From: Herbiconiux sp. L3-i23
GTDB lineage: Bacteria > Actinomycetota > Actinomycetes > Actinomycetales > Microbacteriaceae
Direction of reading: 5' to 3'
Assembly (NCBI RefSeq): GCF_023734115.1
Contig: NZ_AP025737.1
Span: 2,232,001-2,296,000, forward strand
DNA: 64,000 bases
Made by a program: the position numbers and the translations under genes. The notes under the pieces were generated by a model. That model saw only the letters and a program-made list of their open reading frames with translations, made no database searches and was not told where the DNA came from. Shown here piece by piece: positions 26,204-35,896 of this stretch (position 1 is the stretch's first letter; each line of letters starts with the position of its first letter).

Positions 26204-27046
26204 TCAGGAGATCGGGTCGTGCGGGAGCGGGATCGCACCGGTGAGGACCGACGAGGCGACCGGCGCCTCGAGCCCCAGGAAGCGGCGGGCGAGGCGCGTG
26301 AACTCGTCGGCGCTCTCCCCCGTCGCCTCGTAGACGCGGGTCGGAGGGGATCCCGGCGTGCGTAGCAGGTCGTGCTCGACGAGGCGGCGGTACACGTCGT
26401 TCGCGGTCTCGCCTGCGCTCGAGACGAGCGTGACGTCGGGGCCGACGACGAACTGGATGGCCGCCGACATGAGCGGGTAGTGGGTGCAGCCGAGCACGAG
26501 GGTGTCGATGTCGGCGTCGGCGAGCGGGGCCAGGTACTCGCGGGCGACGGCGAAGAGCTCATCGCCGGTGGTGACACCCGCCTCCACGAACTCGACGAAG
26601 CGGGGGCACGCCGCGCTGAAGAGCCGCAGGTCGGGGGCCGCGGCGAACGCGTCCTCGTAGGCGCGCGAGGTGATCGTGGCGACCGTGCCGATGACCCCGA
26701 CGCGGTTGTTGCGGGTCTGACGCACCGCAGCGCGGGCCGCCGGCTGGATGACCTCCACCACGGGGATCCCGTGGCCCTCGGTGTAGCGCTCGCGGGCGTC
26801 GCGCAGCACCGCGGCCGAGGCGGAGTTGCAGGCGATGACGAGCAGCTTGACGCCCTGGTCGACGAGGTCGTCCATCACGGCGAGCGCGTGACGGCGGACC
26901 TCGGCGATGGGCTTCGGGCCGTACGGGCCGTTCGCCGTGTCGCCGACGTAGAGGATCGACTCCCCCGGCAGCTGGTCGATGATGGCGCGCGCCACCGTCA
27001 GACCCCCGACTCCGGAGTCGAAGACCCCGATCGGCGCGTCGCTCAC
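26204..27046 (-). CDS. murI: Glutamate racemase
   Basis: MurI makes D-glutamate for peptidoglycan. The 280-residue enzyme has the substrate loop [14 protein letters not shown] at residues 8-21, the first catalytic Cys in [13 protein letters not shown] near residue 75 and the second in [10 protein letters not shown] near residue 185. GTG 27046 is the only start compatible with the family N-terminus. A tiny membrane-protein gene ends 11 bases upstream, so the two are probably cotranscribed, with rph and rdgB downstream. Confidence 0.95.
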   Translation of the reverse strand: MSDAPIGVFDSGVGGLTVARAIIDQLPGESILYVGDTANGPYGPKPIAEVRRHALAVMDDLVDQGVKLLVIACNSASAAVLRDARERYTEGHGIPVVEVIQPAARAAVRQTRNNRVGVIGTVATITSRAYEDAFAAAPDLRLFSAACPRFVEFVEAGVTTGDELFAVAREYLAPLADADIDTLVLGCTHYPLMSAAIQFVVGPDVTLVSSAGETANDVYRRLVEHDLLRTPGSPPTRVYEATGESADEFTRLARRFLGLEAPVASSVLTGAIPLPHDPIS

Positions 27047-27057
27047 GGGGGTCGAGT

Positions 27058-27219
27058 CTATTCGTCCCGCTCCTTGCGGCGGACCGCCGCGACGATGAGT
27101 GCAGAGGCGAAGCCGATCAGGACGAGAGCGACCACGATGGCGGGGATGAGGTCCGTGCCGAGAGGGACGGACTGGGCCACGGTCGCGAGCGCGCGCGATC
27201 CGGGCAGGGACGGGTGCAT
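27058..27219 (-). CDS. Small single-helix membrane protein upstream of murI
   Basis: This 53-codon frame starts at ATG 27219 behind GGAG (nine-base spacing) and ends at TAG 27058. The product has a short polar start ([16 protein letters not shown]), one hydrophobic helix ([20 protein letters not shown]) and a basic/acidic end, RRKERDE. I do not recognise the family. It lies 11 bases from the murI start. It is short enough to be missed by standard gene finders. Confidence 0.65.
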   Translation of the reverse strand: MHPSLPGSRALATVAQSVPLGTDLIPAIVVALVLIGFASALIVAAVRRKERDE

Positions 27220-27394
27220 TGCAGGGAGCTCCGGGGTGGAGAGGGGTCGGCGAGTGGGGTGGTTCGCCGAATGCGGTGGGTGGCCGCACGGGTGGGTCCG
27301 GCAATCGTATTGTCGGTGCGGCGCGGCTGTCAGTCCCCCGTCAAGGGGACACGGCCCGCAAGGCCCGCGGAAGGGCGCTGATTAGGCTGGGCGC

Positions 27395-28708
27395 GTGACT
27401 GCAAGCACGGCGCTTCTGACCGACCGCTACGAGCTGACCATGCTCGACGCCGCCCTCCACGCGGGGACGCACGAGCGCGAGAGCGTGTTCGAGGTGTTCG
27501 GCCGGTCGCTGCCCGGCTCCCGCCGCTACGGCGTGTTCGCCGGCGTCGGCCGCCTGCTCGAAGCGATCGAGCAATTCCGCTTCGGGGACGCCGAGCTGGG
27601 GTGGCTGAGCGAGAACGCCGTGGTGAGCCCCGAGGCGCTCGACTACCTCGCCGACTACCGGTTCGGCGGCGACATCCGCGGCTACCGCGAGGGCGAGCTC
27701 TACTTCCCCGGTTCACCGCTGCTCGTCGTGCAGGGCTCCTTCGCCGAGGCCGTACTTCTCGAGACCCTCGTGCTCAGCGTCCTCAACTACGACAGCGCCG
27801 TCGCCACCGCTGCGGCCCGCATGGTGTCCGCGGCGGGCACCCGGCCGCTCGCCGAGATGGGATCGCGCCGCACCGGCGAATGGTCGGCGGTCGCCGCCGC
27901 GCGCGCCGCGTGGATCGCCGGCTTCGCTGCGACATCCAACCTCGAAGCCGGTCGTCGCTGGTCGGTGCCGACGATGGGCACGGCGGCGCACGCGTTCACC
28001 CTGCTGCACGACGACGAGGAGCAGGCCTTCCGCGCACAGGTCGACCGGCTCGGCCCCGGCACGACGCTGCTGGTCGACACCTTCGATGTGCCCACCGCGG
28101 TGCGCCGCGCCGTCGAGGTGGCGGGCACCGGGCTCGGCGCCGTGCGCATCGACTCCGGCGACCTGCCCATCGTCGTCGCCGAGACCCGCGAGCTGCTCGA
28201 CTCCCTCGGGGCGACGAACACGAGGATCACGGTCACCAACGACCTCGACGAGTACGGCATCGCCATCCTGTCGGCCTCCCCCGTCGACTCGTACGGGGTC
28301 GGCACGTCGGTCGTGACCGGATCGGGGCATCCCGCCGCCGGCATGGTCTACAAACTGGTCGCCCACCGCGATGACACCGGCGCCTGGGTCAACGTCGCCA
28401 AGAAGTCGACGTCGAAGGCGAGTGTCGCGGGCAGCAAGCACGCGTTCCGGCGACTCGAGGGCGACACGGCGACGGCCGAGCTCATCCGCATCGATCGCGC
28501 CGACGCCCGCGAGCAGGCCGACGCCGCCGACGGCGAGCGGGTGCTGCACGTGCCGCTCGTGAGCCGCGGCATCGCCGATCCGCGCTGGCTCGGCGCCGCG
28601 GGCACGGCGGCCGCGCGCGAGCATCACGCCGCGGTCGTGCGGGAGCTCCCCCGCGACGGTCTGCGCCTCAGTCAGGGCGACCCGGCGATCCCGACGCTCT
28701 ACGTCTGA
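27395..28708 (+). CDS. pncB: Nicotinate phosphoribosyltransferase
   Basis: The enzyme joins nicotinate to PRPP in NAD salvage. The 437-residue product starts with ALLTDRYELTMLDAALHAG, the standard N-terminus, and has EMGSRRTGEWSA near residue 153 with the autophosphorylation-type region, DTFDVPTAV near 230, the phosphate loop VRIDSGDLP near 250, and ASPVDSYGVGTSVVTG near 295. TAGGCT at 27383-27388 is six bases before GTG 27395, so the mRNA is probably leaderless. It is convergent with the DUF3039 gene. Confidence 0.95.
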   Translation: MTASTALLTDRYELTMLDAALHAGTHERESVFEVFGRSLPGSRRYGVFAGVGRLLEAIEQFRFGDAELGWLSENAVVSPEALDYLADYRFGGDIRGYREGELYFPGSPLLVVQGSFAEAVLLETLVLSVLNYDSAVATAAARMVSAAGTRPLAEMGSRRTGEWSAVAAARAAWIAGFAATSNLEAGRRWSVPTMGTAAHAFTLLHDDEEQAFRAQVDRLGPGTTLLVDTFDVPTAVRRAVEVAGTGLGAVRIDSGDLPIVVAETRELLDSLGATNTRITVTNDLDEYGIAILSASPVDSYGVGTSVVTGSGHPAAGMVYKLVAHRDDTGAWVNVAKKSTSKASVAGSKHAFRRLEGDTATAELIRIDRADAREQADAADGERVLHVPLVSRGIADPRWLGAAGTAAAREHHAAVVRELPRDGLRLSQGDPAIPTLYV

Positions 28709-28729
28709 GCGAGGTCGCCGAGGGCCCGA

Positions 28730-28996
28730 TCAGTCGCGGAGGGACTCGTAGATCTCTTTGCAGGTGGGGCAGATCGGGAACTTCGACGGGTCGCGCCCCG
28801 GCACCCACTTCTTGCCGCAGAGCGCGCGGACGGGCTTGCCGGTGACCGCCGATTCGACGATCTTGTCCTTCTTGACGTAGTGCGCGAACTTGTCGTGATC
28901 GCCGTCGTCGAGCTGCTCCTTCTCGAGCAGCTCCTGGAGCTCGCGGTCGAGGACGTCGGTGCCGCCGGCGGGTGCGTTTGAGTCGAAGAAGCCCAC
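28730..28996 (-). CDS. DUF3039 protein
   Basis: The 88-residue product matches the actinobacterial DUF3039 family. It has an acidic helical N-terminus and a zinc-ribbon-like C-terminus with Cys60, Cys76 and Cys79 (ALCGKKW and PICPTCKEIYE), while His34 or His39 could supply a fourth ligand. No function is established. The gene is conserved near nicotinate phosphoribosyltransferase genes in some relatives, by my recollection. It starts at ATG 28996. Confidence 0.88.
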   Translation of the reverse strand: MGFFDSNAPAGGTDVLDRELQELLEKEQLDDGDHDKFAHYVKKDKIVESAVTGKPVRALCGKKWVPGRDPSKFPICPTCKEIYESLRD

Positions 28997-29051
28997 GCCG
29001 CGATTCTACCGGCCGATCGCCCGTCGGCGGCGGGAGTCGGGCAGCGGTGAG

Positions 29052-30626
29052 TCAGGCGTTCAGGAGCGACGACGCCAGCAGTTCGGGGCCGCGCCGGTTG
29101 AAGACGCGCGCGCCGATCCAGAGGCCGAGCAGCAGCGCTCCGACGCCGATGCCGACCCCGGTGACGAGAGCCCACCAGAACCAGCTGCTGCCGAGGAAGT
29201 AGCCGGCGATCGCGAAGCCGACCGCGGGGGCCGAGAGCAGCAGCGACGCGAGGAACGACACCGACTGGACGGCCGCCATGGTCGCGCCCGTGTTCTGCGG
29301 CTGGCTGAACGCGTTGTCGCCGGGCCGGACGACCGGGTACGGGAATCGTGCCGAGGTGATGCTCGAAAGCCCCATGCCGGAGAACAGCAGCGAGAGGCCG
29401 ACGCCGATGAGCGCCCCGGTGACAGCCCAGTCGCCGTAGAAGCCGGCGGATACGACAGAGCCGATGAGCACGACGGGCACGCCGATGACGATCGCGGGGA
29501 ACAGCCGTCCGAGCCGGTCGGCCCAGCCGTGGGTGCCGGAGGCGACGTGCAGCCAGATGGCGGTGTTGTCGTAGGCGACGTCGTTGTGCATCGACCAGCC
29601 GAGCAGCAGCGCGAACACGGGCACCGGCATGAGGGCGAGCGCTTGGCCCGGCACTCCGACGACGAGGAGCGGGATCAGCAGGATGAACGGCACGATGGGC
29701 ACCATGACGAGCGAGACGCGGTAGCGCGGGTCGCGGAGCCAGTACGTCGCGCTGCGCGCCGCAATGGCGCCCCCCGGCTTCGCGGGCAGACGGTCGAACC
29801 AGCCGAGTCCGCCGTAGTCCTTGCTGCGCGACTCGCGCTGCGGGGCGACGAGCATGTGGGCGACGAGCCGCTCCCAGGCGAGGTAAAGCAGGGCCGCCGT
29901 CGCCAGAGCGATGAGCAGGTGCGCGATCGCGATGCCCCACTGACCCGTCGCCGCGTCGGCCGGGAAGGCCCAGGCGGCCCCGAGCGGAGTCCACGCCAGG
30001 GTGTCGGCGATGCGCTGCGCGGTGGCAGGACCGTCGGTTCCCCAGTCGACCTCGGTGAGCACGATGATCGCCGGCGAGATCAGCACCAGCGCGACGAGGG
30101 CGACGAGCGCCGTCCACTCCTTCGCGCGACGCGTCGACAGCAGCAGCGCGGCGACCGAGGTGGTGACCCGCGCCGCGAGCACGCAGGTGGCGACGATCAA
30201 CGGGACGCTGATGAGGGCCAGCACGATCGAGCCGAAATCGCGCGTCCAGGTGACGATCGACGACAGGGCGAGCAGCGCGAGCGCGACCGATGGCACGCCG
30301 ATGCCCGCCGCGGCGAGGAGGCCGAGCGACAGTGTGCGGTTGTCGAGCCCGTACAGGGTGAAACGTCTCGGGTCGAGCGTGTCGTCGACTCCGAAGACGA
30401 GCGGGATGAGCGTGAAGCCGAGCACGATCAGCGATCCGCCGATCACGACGGCGCTGCGGGCGATGTCCGCATCGGCGAGGCGGAGTCCGAACAGGGCGAT
30501 CACGCCGAGCCCGGCGAGCCCGATCCCGTAGATCAGGCCGATGACGAGACCGACGATCTGCCAGGGGCTCCGCCGGAACGAGTTGCCGAGAAGCCGCAGC
30601 TTCAGTCGGAGAAACTGTGCAACCAC
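29052..30626 (-). CDS. ABC exporter permease subunit
   Basis: The 524-residue product is a polytopic membrane protein with about 12 hydrophobic segments (for example [19 protein letters not shown] near 20 and [20 protein letters not shown] near 440). The gene overlaps the ATP-binding gene by 25 bases, so the two form one exporter. It matches no narrow family I can name; the fold resembles ABC-2 type permeases. The substrate is unknown. Confidence 0.82.
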   Translation of the reverse strand: MVAQFLRLKLRLLGNSFRRSPWQIVGLVIGLIYGIGLAGLGVIALFGLRLADADIARSAVVIGGSLIVLGFTLIPLVFGVDDTLDPRRFTLYGLDNRTLSLGLLAAAGIGVPSVALALLALSSIVTWTRDFGSIVLALISVPLIVATCVLAARVTTSVAALLLSTRRAKEWTALVALVALVLISPAIIVLTEVDWGTDGPATAQRIADTLAWTPLGAAWAFPADAATGQWGIAIAHLLIALATAALLYLAWERLVAHMLVAPQRESRSKDYGGLGWFDRLPAKPGGAIAARSATYWLRDPRYRVSLVMVPIVPFILLIPLLVVGVPGQALALMPVPVFALLLGWSMHNDVAYDNTAIWLHVASGTHGWADRLGRLFPAIVIGVPVVLIGSVVSAGFYGDWAVTGALIGVGLSLLFSGMGLSSITSARFPYPVVRPGDNAFSQPQNTGATMAAVQSVSFLASLLLSAPAVGFAIAGYFLGSSWFWWALVTGVGIGVGALLLGLWIGARVFNRRGPELLASSLLNA

Positions 30627-32293
30627 TCCATGCCCTCTGCAGCTTTGCGCCCACCCGCGAGCTCGACGAAACGGTCTTCGAGGGTGCGCCCGGCGCGGAC
30701 CTCGTCCATGGTCCCCGACGCGAGCACGTGGCCGCCGACGATGACGGCGACGTGATCGCAGACGCGCTGGATGAAGTCCATCCCGTGGCTGGACAGCACG
30801 ACCGTGCCGCCGCTCGCCACGTACTTCTGCAGGATCTCGATGAGATTCGCAGCGGACACCGGGTCGACCGATTCGAACGGCTCATCGAGCACCAGCAGCC
30901 GCGGAGAGTGGATCATCGCCGCGGCAAGGGCGATCTTCTTCGTCATGCCGGCCGAGTAGTCGGTGACGAGTCGATTGACCGCGTCCTCGATGCCGAAGGC
31001 GACGACCAGGTCGGCCGAGCGGGCGGCGACCGTCTCGCGGTCGAGGCCGCGGAGCACGCCCGCGTAGTAGAGCAGCTGGGCGCCGGTCAAGCGGTCGAAG
31101 AGGCGCAGCGCGTCGGGCAGGACGCCGATGCTGCGCTTCGCCCGCTCTGCCTCGCGCCACACGTCGATGCCGTGCACCTCGACGGTGCCGGAGTCGGGGC
31201 GCAGCAGGCCGGTCGCCATGGACAGCGTGGTGGTCTTGCCCGCACCGTTCGGGCCGACGATGCCGTAGAAGGAGCCGACGGGCACCTCGAGGTCGATGGC
31301 GTCGACGGCGACCTTGCTGCCGAAGTGCTTGCTGAGTCCGCGGACGGACAGCGCCGAACCCGTCGAGGATCGCGGGCTGTGCTGATCGGGGCCACCGACG
31401 GGGTCCGACTCATCCGCGACGGCGGCCGCAGCGGGCGCCGCTTCGGGGACGGGTTCAGGATCGGGGGTCGCGTCTGGTTCCACGACCGACTCCGGCTCGG
31501 GGGCGGACGTCGGCTCGGTAACCGGCTCCGGCTCAGGAGTCGGCTCGGCAACCGGCTCCGGCTTGTCAACCGGCGCGGGTGCGGCAACCGGCTCGGGCTC
31601 GGGCTCCGGCTCGAGCTCGGGGGACGCTTCGGGCTCCGCCGCTTCGGCGACCGACTGGTCTGTCGCTCCTACGGTCGTGTCGGACGCTGCGGTGACCGTA
31701 TCCGGGACGGCCGGTGTCGGAGCGACGGGCTCGACGACCTCGACGATGGCGGGCTCCGAGGCGGCGGCAACGACCGGCGCCTCGACTGCGGGGTCGGCCT
31801 TCGCCCCGTCGGCGGCCGCCGATGCGGTCGGCTTGCGGGCGCGCGTCGACTTCGCGCCGTTCGGGGACGACGCCGCGGCCTTCGCGGTGGCGCCGTTGGT
31901 GGTGCGGGTCCGCGTGCGCGGGGTCCTCTGCGCCGAGACTTCCTTCTCAGCGGGAGCGTCGGCGCCCTGTGCGGCCGACCCGCCGTTGGAGCCCGGAGTC
32001 GCTCGAGGTGTCGCGGGGCGCTTCTTCGCCGCGGCAGTGCTCTCGGTGTCCGCCGCGGCGCGCTGGCGCGGCTGACGCGGCGCCGCCGGCTTCGGAGTCC
32101 CGTTCGTCGTCGACTTCGATGCGGTGGCACGAGCGCTCGTCGACGGCTTCCGTGCGGCGGGTTTGCGCGCCGTCGTCGGCTTGGTGGTCGCGGGCGTCGG
32201 GTCCTCGGCGGGCGACGCCGTCGAGGATGGCGTCGTAGGCGCCTCGGTCGGCGTCGGCGAGTCGATGTCGTTGCTCTCCGGCGCTGCTGTCAC
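30602..32293 (-). CDS. ABC transporter ATPase with long disordered N-terminal extension
   Basis: Residues 313-563 form a normal ABC ATPase: Walker [10 protein letters not shown] at 347-355, a divergent signature YSAGM at 446-450, Walker B LLVLDEP at 466-472 and an H-loop SSHG. The first 312 residues are low-complexity. Roughly 30-180 are Lys/Arg/Ala/Thr/Pro-rich ([19 protein letters not shown]), resembling histone H1 tails, and 190-300 are Pro/Glu-rich repeats ([19 protein letters not shown]). No membrane helix is seen in it. The GTG 32293 start is a choice; an earlier start adds 32 residues. Such fusions are unusual for an ABC ATPase. Confidence 0.85.
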   Translation of the reverse strand: MTAAPESNDIDSPTPTEAPTTPSSTASPAEDPTPATTKPTTARKPAARKPSTSARATASKSTTNGTPKPAAPRQPRQRAAADTESTAAAKKRPATPRATPGSNGGSAAQGADAPAEKEVSAQRTPRTRTRTTNGATAKAAASSPNGAKSTRARKPTASAAADGAKADPAVEAPVVAAASEPAIVEVVEPVAPTPAVPDTVTAASDTTVGATDQSVAEAAEPEASPELEPEPEPEPVAAPAPVDKPEPVAEPTPEPEPVTEPTSAPEPESVVEPDATPDPEPVPEAAPAAAAVADESDPVGGPDQHSPRSSTGSALSVRGLSKHFGSKVAVDAIDLEVPVGSFYGIVGPNGAGKTTTLSMATGLLRPDSGTVEVHGIDVWREAERAKRSIGVLPDALRLFDRLTGAQLLYYAGVLRGLDRETVAARSADLVVAFGIEDAVNRLVTDYSAGMTKKIALAAAMIHSPRLLVLDEPFESVDPVSAANLIEILQKYVASGGTVVLSSHGMDFIQRVCDHVAVIVGGHVLASGTMDEVRAGRTLEDRFVELAGGRKAAEGMEWLHSFSD

Positions 32294-32507
32294 GGCCACA
32301 ACGTTATCAATCGAGAGGCGCTCGAATCCGAGAACCCGGCGGTACTGCGGCCTTCCGCGAACCTGAGAGGTCACTGTGCGAGTGATCACGATCCCACTAC
32401 GGCATCGCCGTACCCCTGGGCGCAGCGGATGTACCCCTAGTACAGTTCAGAGTCGCACGACGAAGTGTCACAAAGACTTGCAGACAGTGAATTCCAGGAG
32501 AACACAC

Positions 32508-33200
32508 GTGACCACGAAGATCGTCATCCTCGCCGCCGGAATGGGCTCGCGCCTCGGCCGCACCCTCCCCAAGCCTCTCACCGAACTGAGCGACGGCCGC
32601 ACCATCATGGGCCAGCAGTTCGACAACATCCACCACACCTTCGGCACCGGCGCCGACGTCACCATCGTCGTGGGCTACAAGCTCGAGCACATCATCGAGG
32701 CGTTCCCGCAGGCCGACTTCGTCTACAACGAGCAGTACGACCAGACCAACACGTCGAAGAGCCTCCTCCGCGCCCTCCAGGCGTCGGGCAACGGCGGCGT
32801 GCTGTGGATGAACGGCGACGTCGTCTTCGACGAGGCCGTGCTCGACCGCTGCCTCCCCCTCATCGCTCGCGACCAGTCGTTCGTGACCGTCAACACCTCG
32901 TCGGTCTCCGACGAGGAGGTCAAGTACACGACCACCGCCGAGGGCTACATCAAGGAGCTGTCGAAGACCGTCAAGGGCGGGCTCGGCGAGGCCGTCGGCA
33001 TCAACTACGTGTCGTCGCGCGACAAGGCGACGCTCATCCGCCAGCTGCAGAAGGTCGGCGCGCAGGACTACTTCGAGCGCGGCATCGAGCTCGCCATCGG
33101 GAACGACCGCATGCTGGTCGAGCCCCTCGACATCAGCGACCTCTACGCCGTCGAGATCGACTTCGCCGAAGACCTCGAGCGGGCCAACCTCCACGTCTGA
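32508..33200 (+). CDS. NTP transferase, phosphocholine/polyol-phosphate cytidylyltransferase-like
   Basis: The 230-residue product is a sugar-nucleotidyltransferase-fold enzyme. It begins with VILAAGMGSRLG at residues 6-17 and PKPL at 21-24, the nucleotide-binding signature, and has the metal-binding Asp in VLWMNGDVVFDEAV near residue 105. Its length and the segment NEQYDQTNTSKSLLRAL are like LicC-type cytidylyltransferases that activate phosphocholine or polyol phosphates. It heads the surface-polymer locus and precedes an ABC-2 exporter. AGGAG lies seven bases before GTG 32508. The substrate is inferred. Confidence 0.8.
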   Translation: MTTKIVILAAGMGSRLGRTLPKPLTELSDGRTIMGQQFDNIHHTFGTGADVTIVVGYKLEHIIEAFPQADFVYNEQYDQTNTSKSLLRALQASGNGGVLWMNGDVVFDEAVLDRCLPLIARDQSFVTVNTSSVSDEEVKYTTTAEGYIKELSKTVKGGLGEAVGINYVSSRDKATLIRQLQKVGAQDYFERGIELAIGNDRMLVEPLDISDLYAVEIDFAEDLERANLHV

Positions 33201-33231
33201 CCGGTCGGGCGTTCCGGGCAAGCGAGTCCGT

Positions 33232-33264
33232 TGCGGCGGGCCCCGCCTGCCGGAACGCACTCGC
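33232..33264 (+). terminator. Imperfect hairpin downstream of the cytidylyltransferase-like gene
   Basis: GCGAGT at 33232 pairs with ACTCGC ending at 33264, and the arms continue as an imperfect stem of roughly 15 bp around GGGCCCCG. It lies 32 bases after the stop codon. No T-run follows, as for most candidate terminators here. Confidence 0.4.
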
Positions 33265-33314
33265 GCACGCAGCGTCGAGGTCGTCTCGGAAGCACTGACT
33301 ATTAGAGTCTCCCT

Positions 33315-34121
33315 GTGACGACGACCGCCTCCCCGAACGCCGTCCGCGTTCGGCCGACCGGGGCGCGGCGTTACCGCCAGATCCTCTGGCTGCTCACCTC
33401 GCGCGACCTGCGCGTGCGGTACTCGACGTCGGCACTCGGCTACCTGTGGTCGATCCTCGATCCGCTCGTCATGGCTGGCATCTACTGGTTCGTCTTCACG
33501 CAGGTCTTCCAGCGCAGCGTCGGCGAAGACCCCTACATCGTCTTCCTGCTCTCGGCGCTGCTGCCGTGGATGTGGTTCAACGGTGCGGTGAGCGACTCGA
33601 CGCGCGCGTTCCTGCGCGAGGCGAAACTGGTGCGCTCCACCAAGATCCCACGCACCATCTGGGTGAACCGCTTGGTGCTGTCGAAGGGCATCGAGTTCCT
33701 CTTCAGCATCCCGGTGCTCGCGGCGTTCGCGATCTTCGGCGGCGCCGAGCTCACACCGTGGGTCGCCCTCTTCCCGCTGGCGATCCTGCTGCAGGCGATC
33801 CTCACCGCGGGCATCGGCCTGATCGTCGCCCCGCTCGTCGTGTTCTTCCGCGACCTCGAGCGGGCGACGAAGCTCGCACTGCGCTTCCTCTTCTACGCCT
33901 CCCCCATCATCTACAGCACGACGAACCTGCCGGAGAGCCTGCATTTCTGGGCGGCATTCAACCCGCTCAGCGGCATCTTCGCGATGTACCGCGCGGCGTT
34001 CTTCCCCGGTGAGCTCGACTGGTTCCTCATCGTCGTCTCCGCGGTGATGAGCGTGGCGTTCCTGCTGATCGGCCTCCTCGTCTTCCGGCGCAGCGAGCGC
34101 TCGGTGCTGAAGGAGATCTGA
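33315..34121 (+). CDS. ABC-2 type polysaccharide exporter permease (Wzm-like)
   Basis: The 268-residue product has six helices with the motif-bearing N-terminus LLTSRDLRVRYSTSALGYLW typical of TagG/Wzm permeases, PYIVFLLSALLPWMWFNGAV, and the FFRDLERATKLALRFLFYASPIIYS loop near residue 180. It partners the ATPase encoded from the next ATG, whose start overlaps its stop by one base. Such pairs export lipid-linked polysaccharides or teichoic acids. TAGAGT at 33303-33308 ends six bases before GTG 33315, indicating a leaderless transcript that starts a new unit. Confidence 0.93.
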   Translation: MTTTASPNAVRVRPTGARRYRQILWLLTSRDLRVRYSTSALGYLWSILDPLVMAGIYWFVFTQVFQRSVGEDPYIVFLLSALLPWMWFNGAVSDSTRAFLREAKLVRSTKIPRTIWVNRLVLSKGIEFLFSIPVLAAFAIFGGAELTPWVALFPLAILLQAILTAGIGLIVAPLVVFFRDLERATKLALRFLFYASPIIYSTTNLPESLHFWAAFNPLSGIFAMYRAAFFPGELDWFLIVVSAVMSVAFLLIGLLVFRRSERSVLKEI

Positions 34122-34861
34122 TGAGCACCCCGTCCGTGATCGAGGTCCGCGACGTCGGCATCCGCTACCGCCGCAACCGACGGGCCCGCCGCAGCTTCAA
34201 GGATCTGTTCTCCAGCAAATCGCGGCGCTCGCGTCCCGGCGAGTTCTGGGCGCTGCGCGGGGTGTCCTTCGATGTCGCGCCGGGCGAGGCGATCGGTGTC
34301 GTCGGCCGCAACGGCCAGGGCAAGTCGACCCTGCTGAAGCTCGTCGCCGAGGTGGTGCTGCCCGACGAGGGCGCCGTGTCGGTGCACGGCGGCGTCGCGC
34401 CGCTGATCGAGATCACCGGCGGCTTCGTCGACGACCTCTCGGTACGCGACAACGTCTACCTGACCGCCGGCCTGCACGGCATGACGCGCAGTGAGATCGA
34501 CGAACGGTTCGACGAGATCATCGCCTTCGCCGAGATCGGCGACTTCCTCGACACCCCCTACAAGCACCTGTCGAGCGGGATGAAGGTGCGCATCGCGTTC
34601 GCGGTCATCTCCCGTCTCGAGGAGCCCATCCTGCTGGTCGACGAGGTGCTCGCCGTCGGCGACCGTGCGTTCCGAGAGAAGTGCTACGCGCGCATCGAGG
34701 AGCTGCTCGCCGGCGGTCGCACGCTGTTCTTCGTCTCGCACAGTGAACGCGACCTGAGACGGTTCTGCACCCGCGGCCTCTACATCGAGGGTGGACGGGT
34801 CGTCTACGACGGCGCCATCGACGAGGTGCTCGACCGATACAACGAGGCGACCTCGTCCTGA
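34121..34861 (+). CDS. ABC polysaccharide exporter ATPase (Wzt/TagH-like)
   Basis: The 246-residue product contains an N-terminal basic segment (RRNRRARRSFKDLFSSKSRR) and an ABC core: Walker A GRNGQGKST at 62-70, signature LSSGMKVR (a Wzt-type variant) and Walker B ILLVDEVL. It ends at about 246 residues, so it lacks the C-terminal carbohydrate-binding domain of long Wzt proteins and is closer to TagH/RfbE. It pairs with the permease encoded immediately upstream. Confidence 0.93.
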   Translation: MSTPSVIEVRDVGIRYRRNRRARRSFKDLFSSKSRRSRPGEFWALRGVSFDVAPGEAIGVVGRNGQGKSTLLKLVAEVVLPDEGAVSVHGGVAPLIEITGGFVDDLSVRDNVYLTAGLHGMTRSEIDERFDEIIAFAEIGDFLDTPYKHLSSGMKVRIAFAVISRLEEPILLVDEVLAVGDRAFREKCYARIEELLAGGRTLFFVSHSERDLRRFCTRGLYIEGGRVVYDGAIDEVLDRYNEATSS

Positions 34862-34903
34862 CGCCCGGCGAACTCCCCGACTCCGCTCCGTAGACTCCGG
34901 GGC

Positions 34904-35743
34904 ATGAGTGACGAGTTCGAACGCTCCGACAGCGCGGTGCCTCCCGCGCTCGCGAAGTCCTTCGACCGTCTCATGGCCGTGCAGCGACCGGCGGTGCTCG
35001 CGAACATCCGCACGCTGCGTCGCCTCCGGCCCGATGCGACGCCTCAACAGCTGCTGAAGACCCTCGAGCGGCAGTACCTCGCCGCCGTGACGACGAGCGG
35101 TGCCGCCGTCGGCGCGAGCGCGGTCATCCCCGGCGTCGGAGTGGGCATGTCGCTGGCCCTCAGCGGCGTCGAGACGGCCGGTTTCCTCGAAGCGAGCGCG
35201 CTGTTCGCCCAGTCGGTGGCCGAAGTCCACGGCATCTCGGTGACCGAACCGGATCGCGCGCGCGTGCTCGTCATGGCGCTCATGATGGGCGAAGGTGGAC
35301 AGAGCCTCGTCAAACAGTTCGCCGGGCAACTAGGCGGACGCTCCCCCGGCCGGTCGGTGTTCTGGGGTGAGCTGGTCACCAGCAACCTCCCGCAGGCGGT
35401 GGTCGGGCCGCTCACCGACAGCCTCAAGCGCCACTTCATCAAGTCGTTCATCACCCGTCACGGCACGAGCGTCATCGGCCGGGTCGTACCCTTCGGCATC
35501 GGCGCCGCCATCGGCGGCACCGGAAACCACCTGCTGGGTCGACGTGTCGTCCGCAGCGCCCGGGACGCCTTCCCTCCGGCGCCGCTCGAGTTCCGTGCCG
35601 AGCTGGCACCGCAGCAGGGCGGCGAGCGCAAGCGCTTCAGCCTGAAGCGCCGGTCGGCGTCGCAGCCGTTCGAGATCGGCGCCGCACGCGAGACGTCGGA
35701 CCGCGCGGACGCCGACGACGACGCCCACGATCCCGCGAACTGA
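34904..35743 (+). CDS. Uncharacterised protein, possibly EcsC-family
   Basis: The 279-residue product has two glycine-rich hydrophobic stretches (SGAAVGASAVIPGVGVGMSL near 65-84 and VVPFGIGAAIGGTGNHLLG near 188) and an acidic end. These features and the spacing resemble EcsC-family proteins, but I would not claim it firmly. TAGACT at 34891-34896 lies seven bases before ATG 34904, suggesting leaderless translation. It separates the exporter from the Ig-repeat protein, same strand. Confidence 0.6.
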   Translation: MSDEFERSDSAVPPALAKSFDRLMAVQRPAVLANIRTLRRLRPDATPQQLLKTLERQYLAAVTTSGAAVGASAVIPGVGVGMSLALSGVETAGFLEASALFAQSVAEVHGISVTEPDRARVLVMALMMGEGGQSLVKQFAGQLGGRSPGRSVFWGELVTSNLPQAVVGPLTDSLKRHFIKSFITRHGTSVIGRVVPFGIGAAIGGTGNHLLGRRVVRSARDAFPPAPLEFRAELAPQQGGERKRFSLKRRSASQPFEIGAARETSDRADADDDAHDPAN

Positions 35744-35896
35744 GACTTCGCGATCGCTCGTGCGCGGCTGTGCGAACGGACGTCGACGCCGCAGTGAACA
35801 TCGCATAGCGCGCCCGGACGTCGCAGACGGCCGTCGATAGCGTCGAGGCGGGCCCCGGCCCACACCCCCCCGCCCCCTATCGATGGGAAGAACTGC

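Noticed and set aside
30617-32440. 607-codon frame antisense to the ABC ATPase gene
   Set aside because: A Gly/Arg-rich shadow of the low-complexity N-terminal region; no recognisable domain or start signal.
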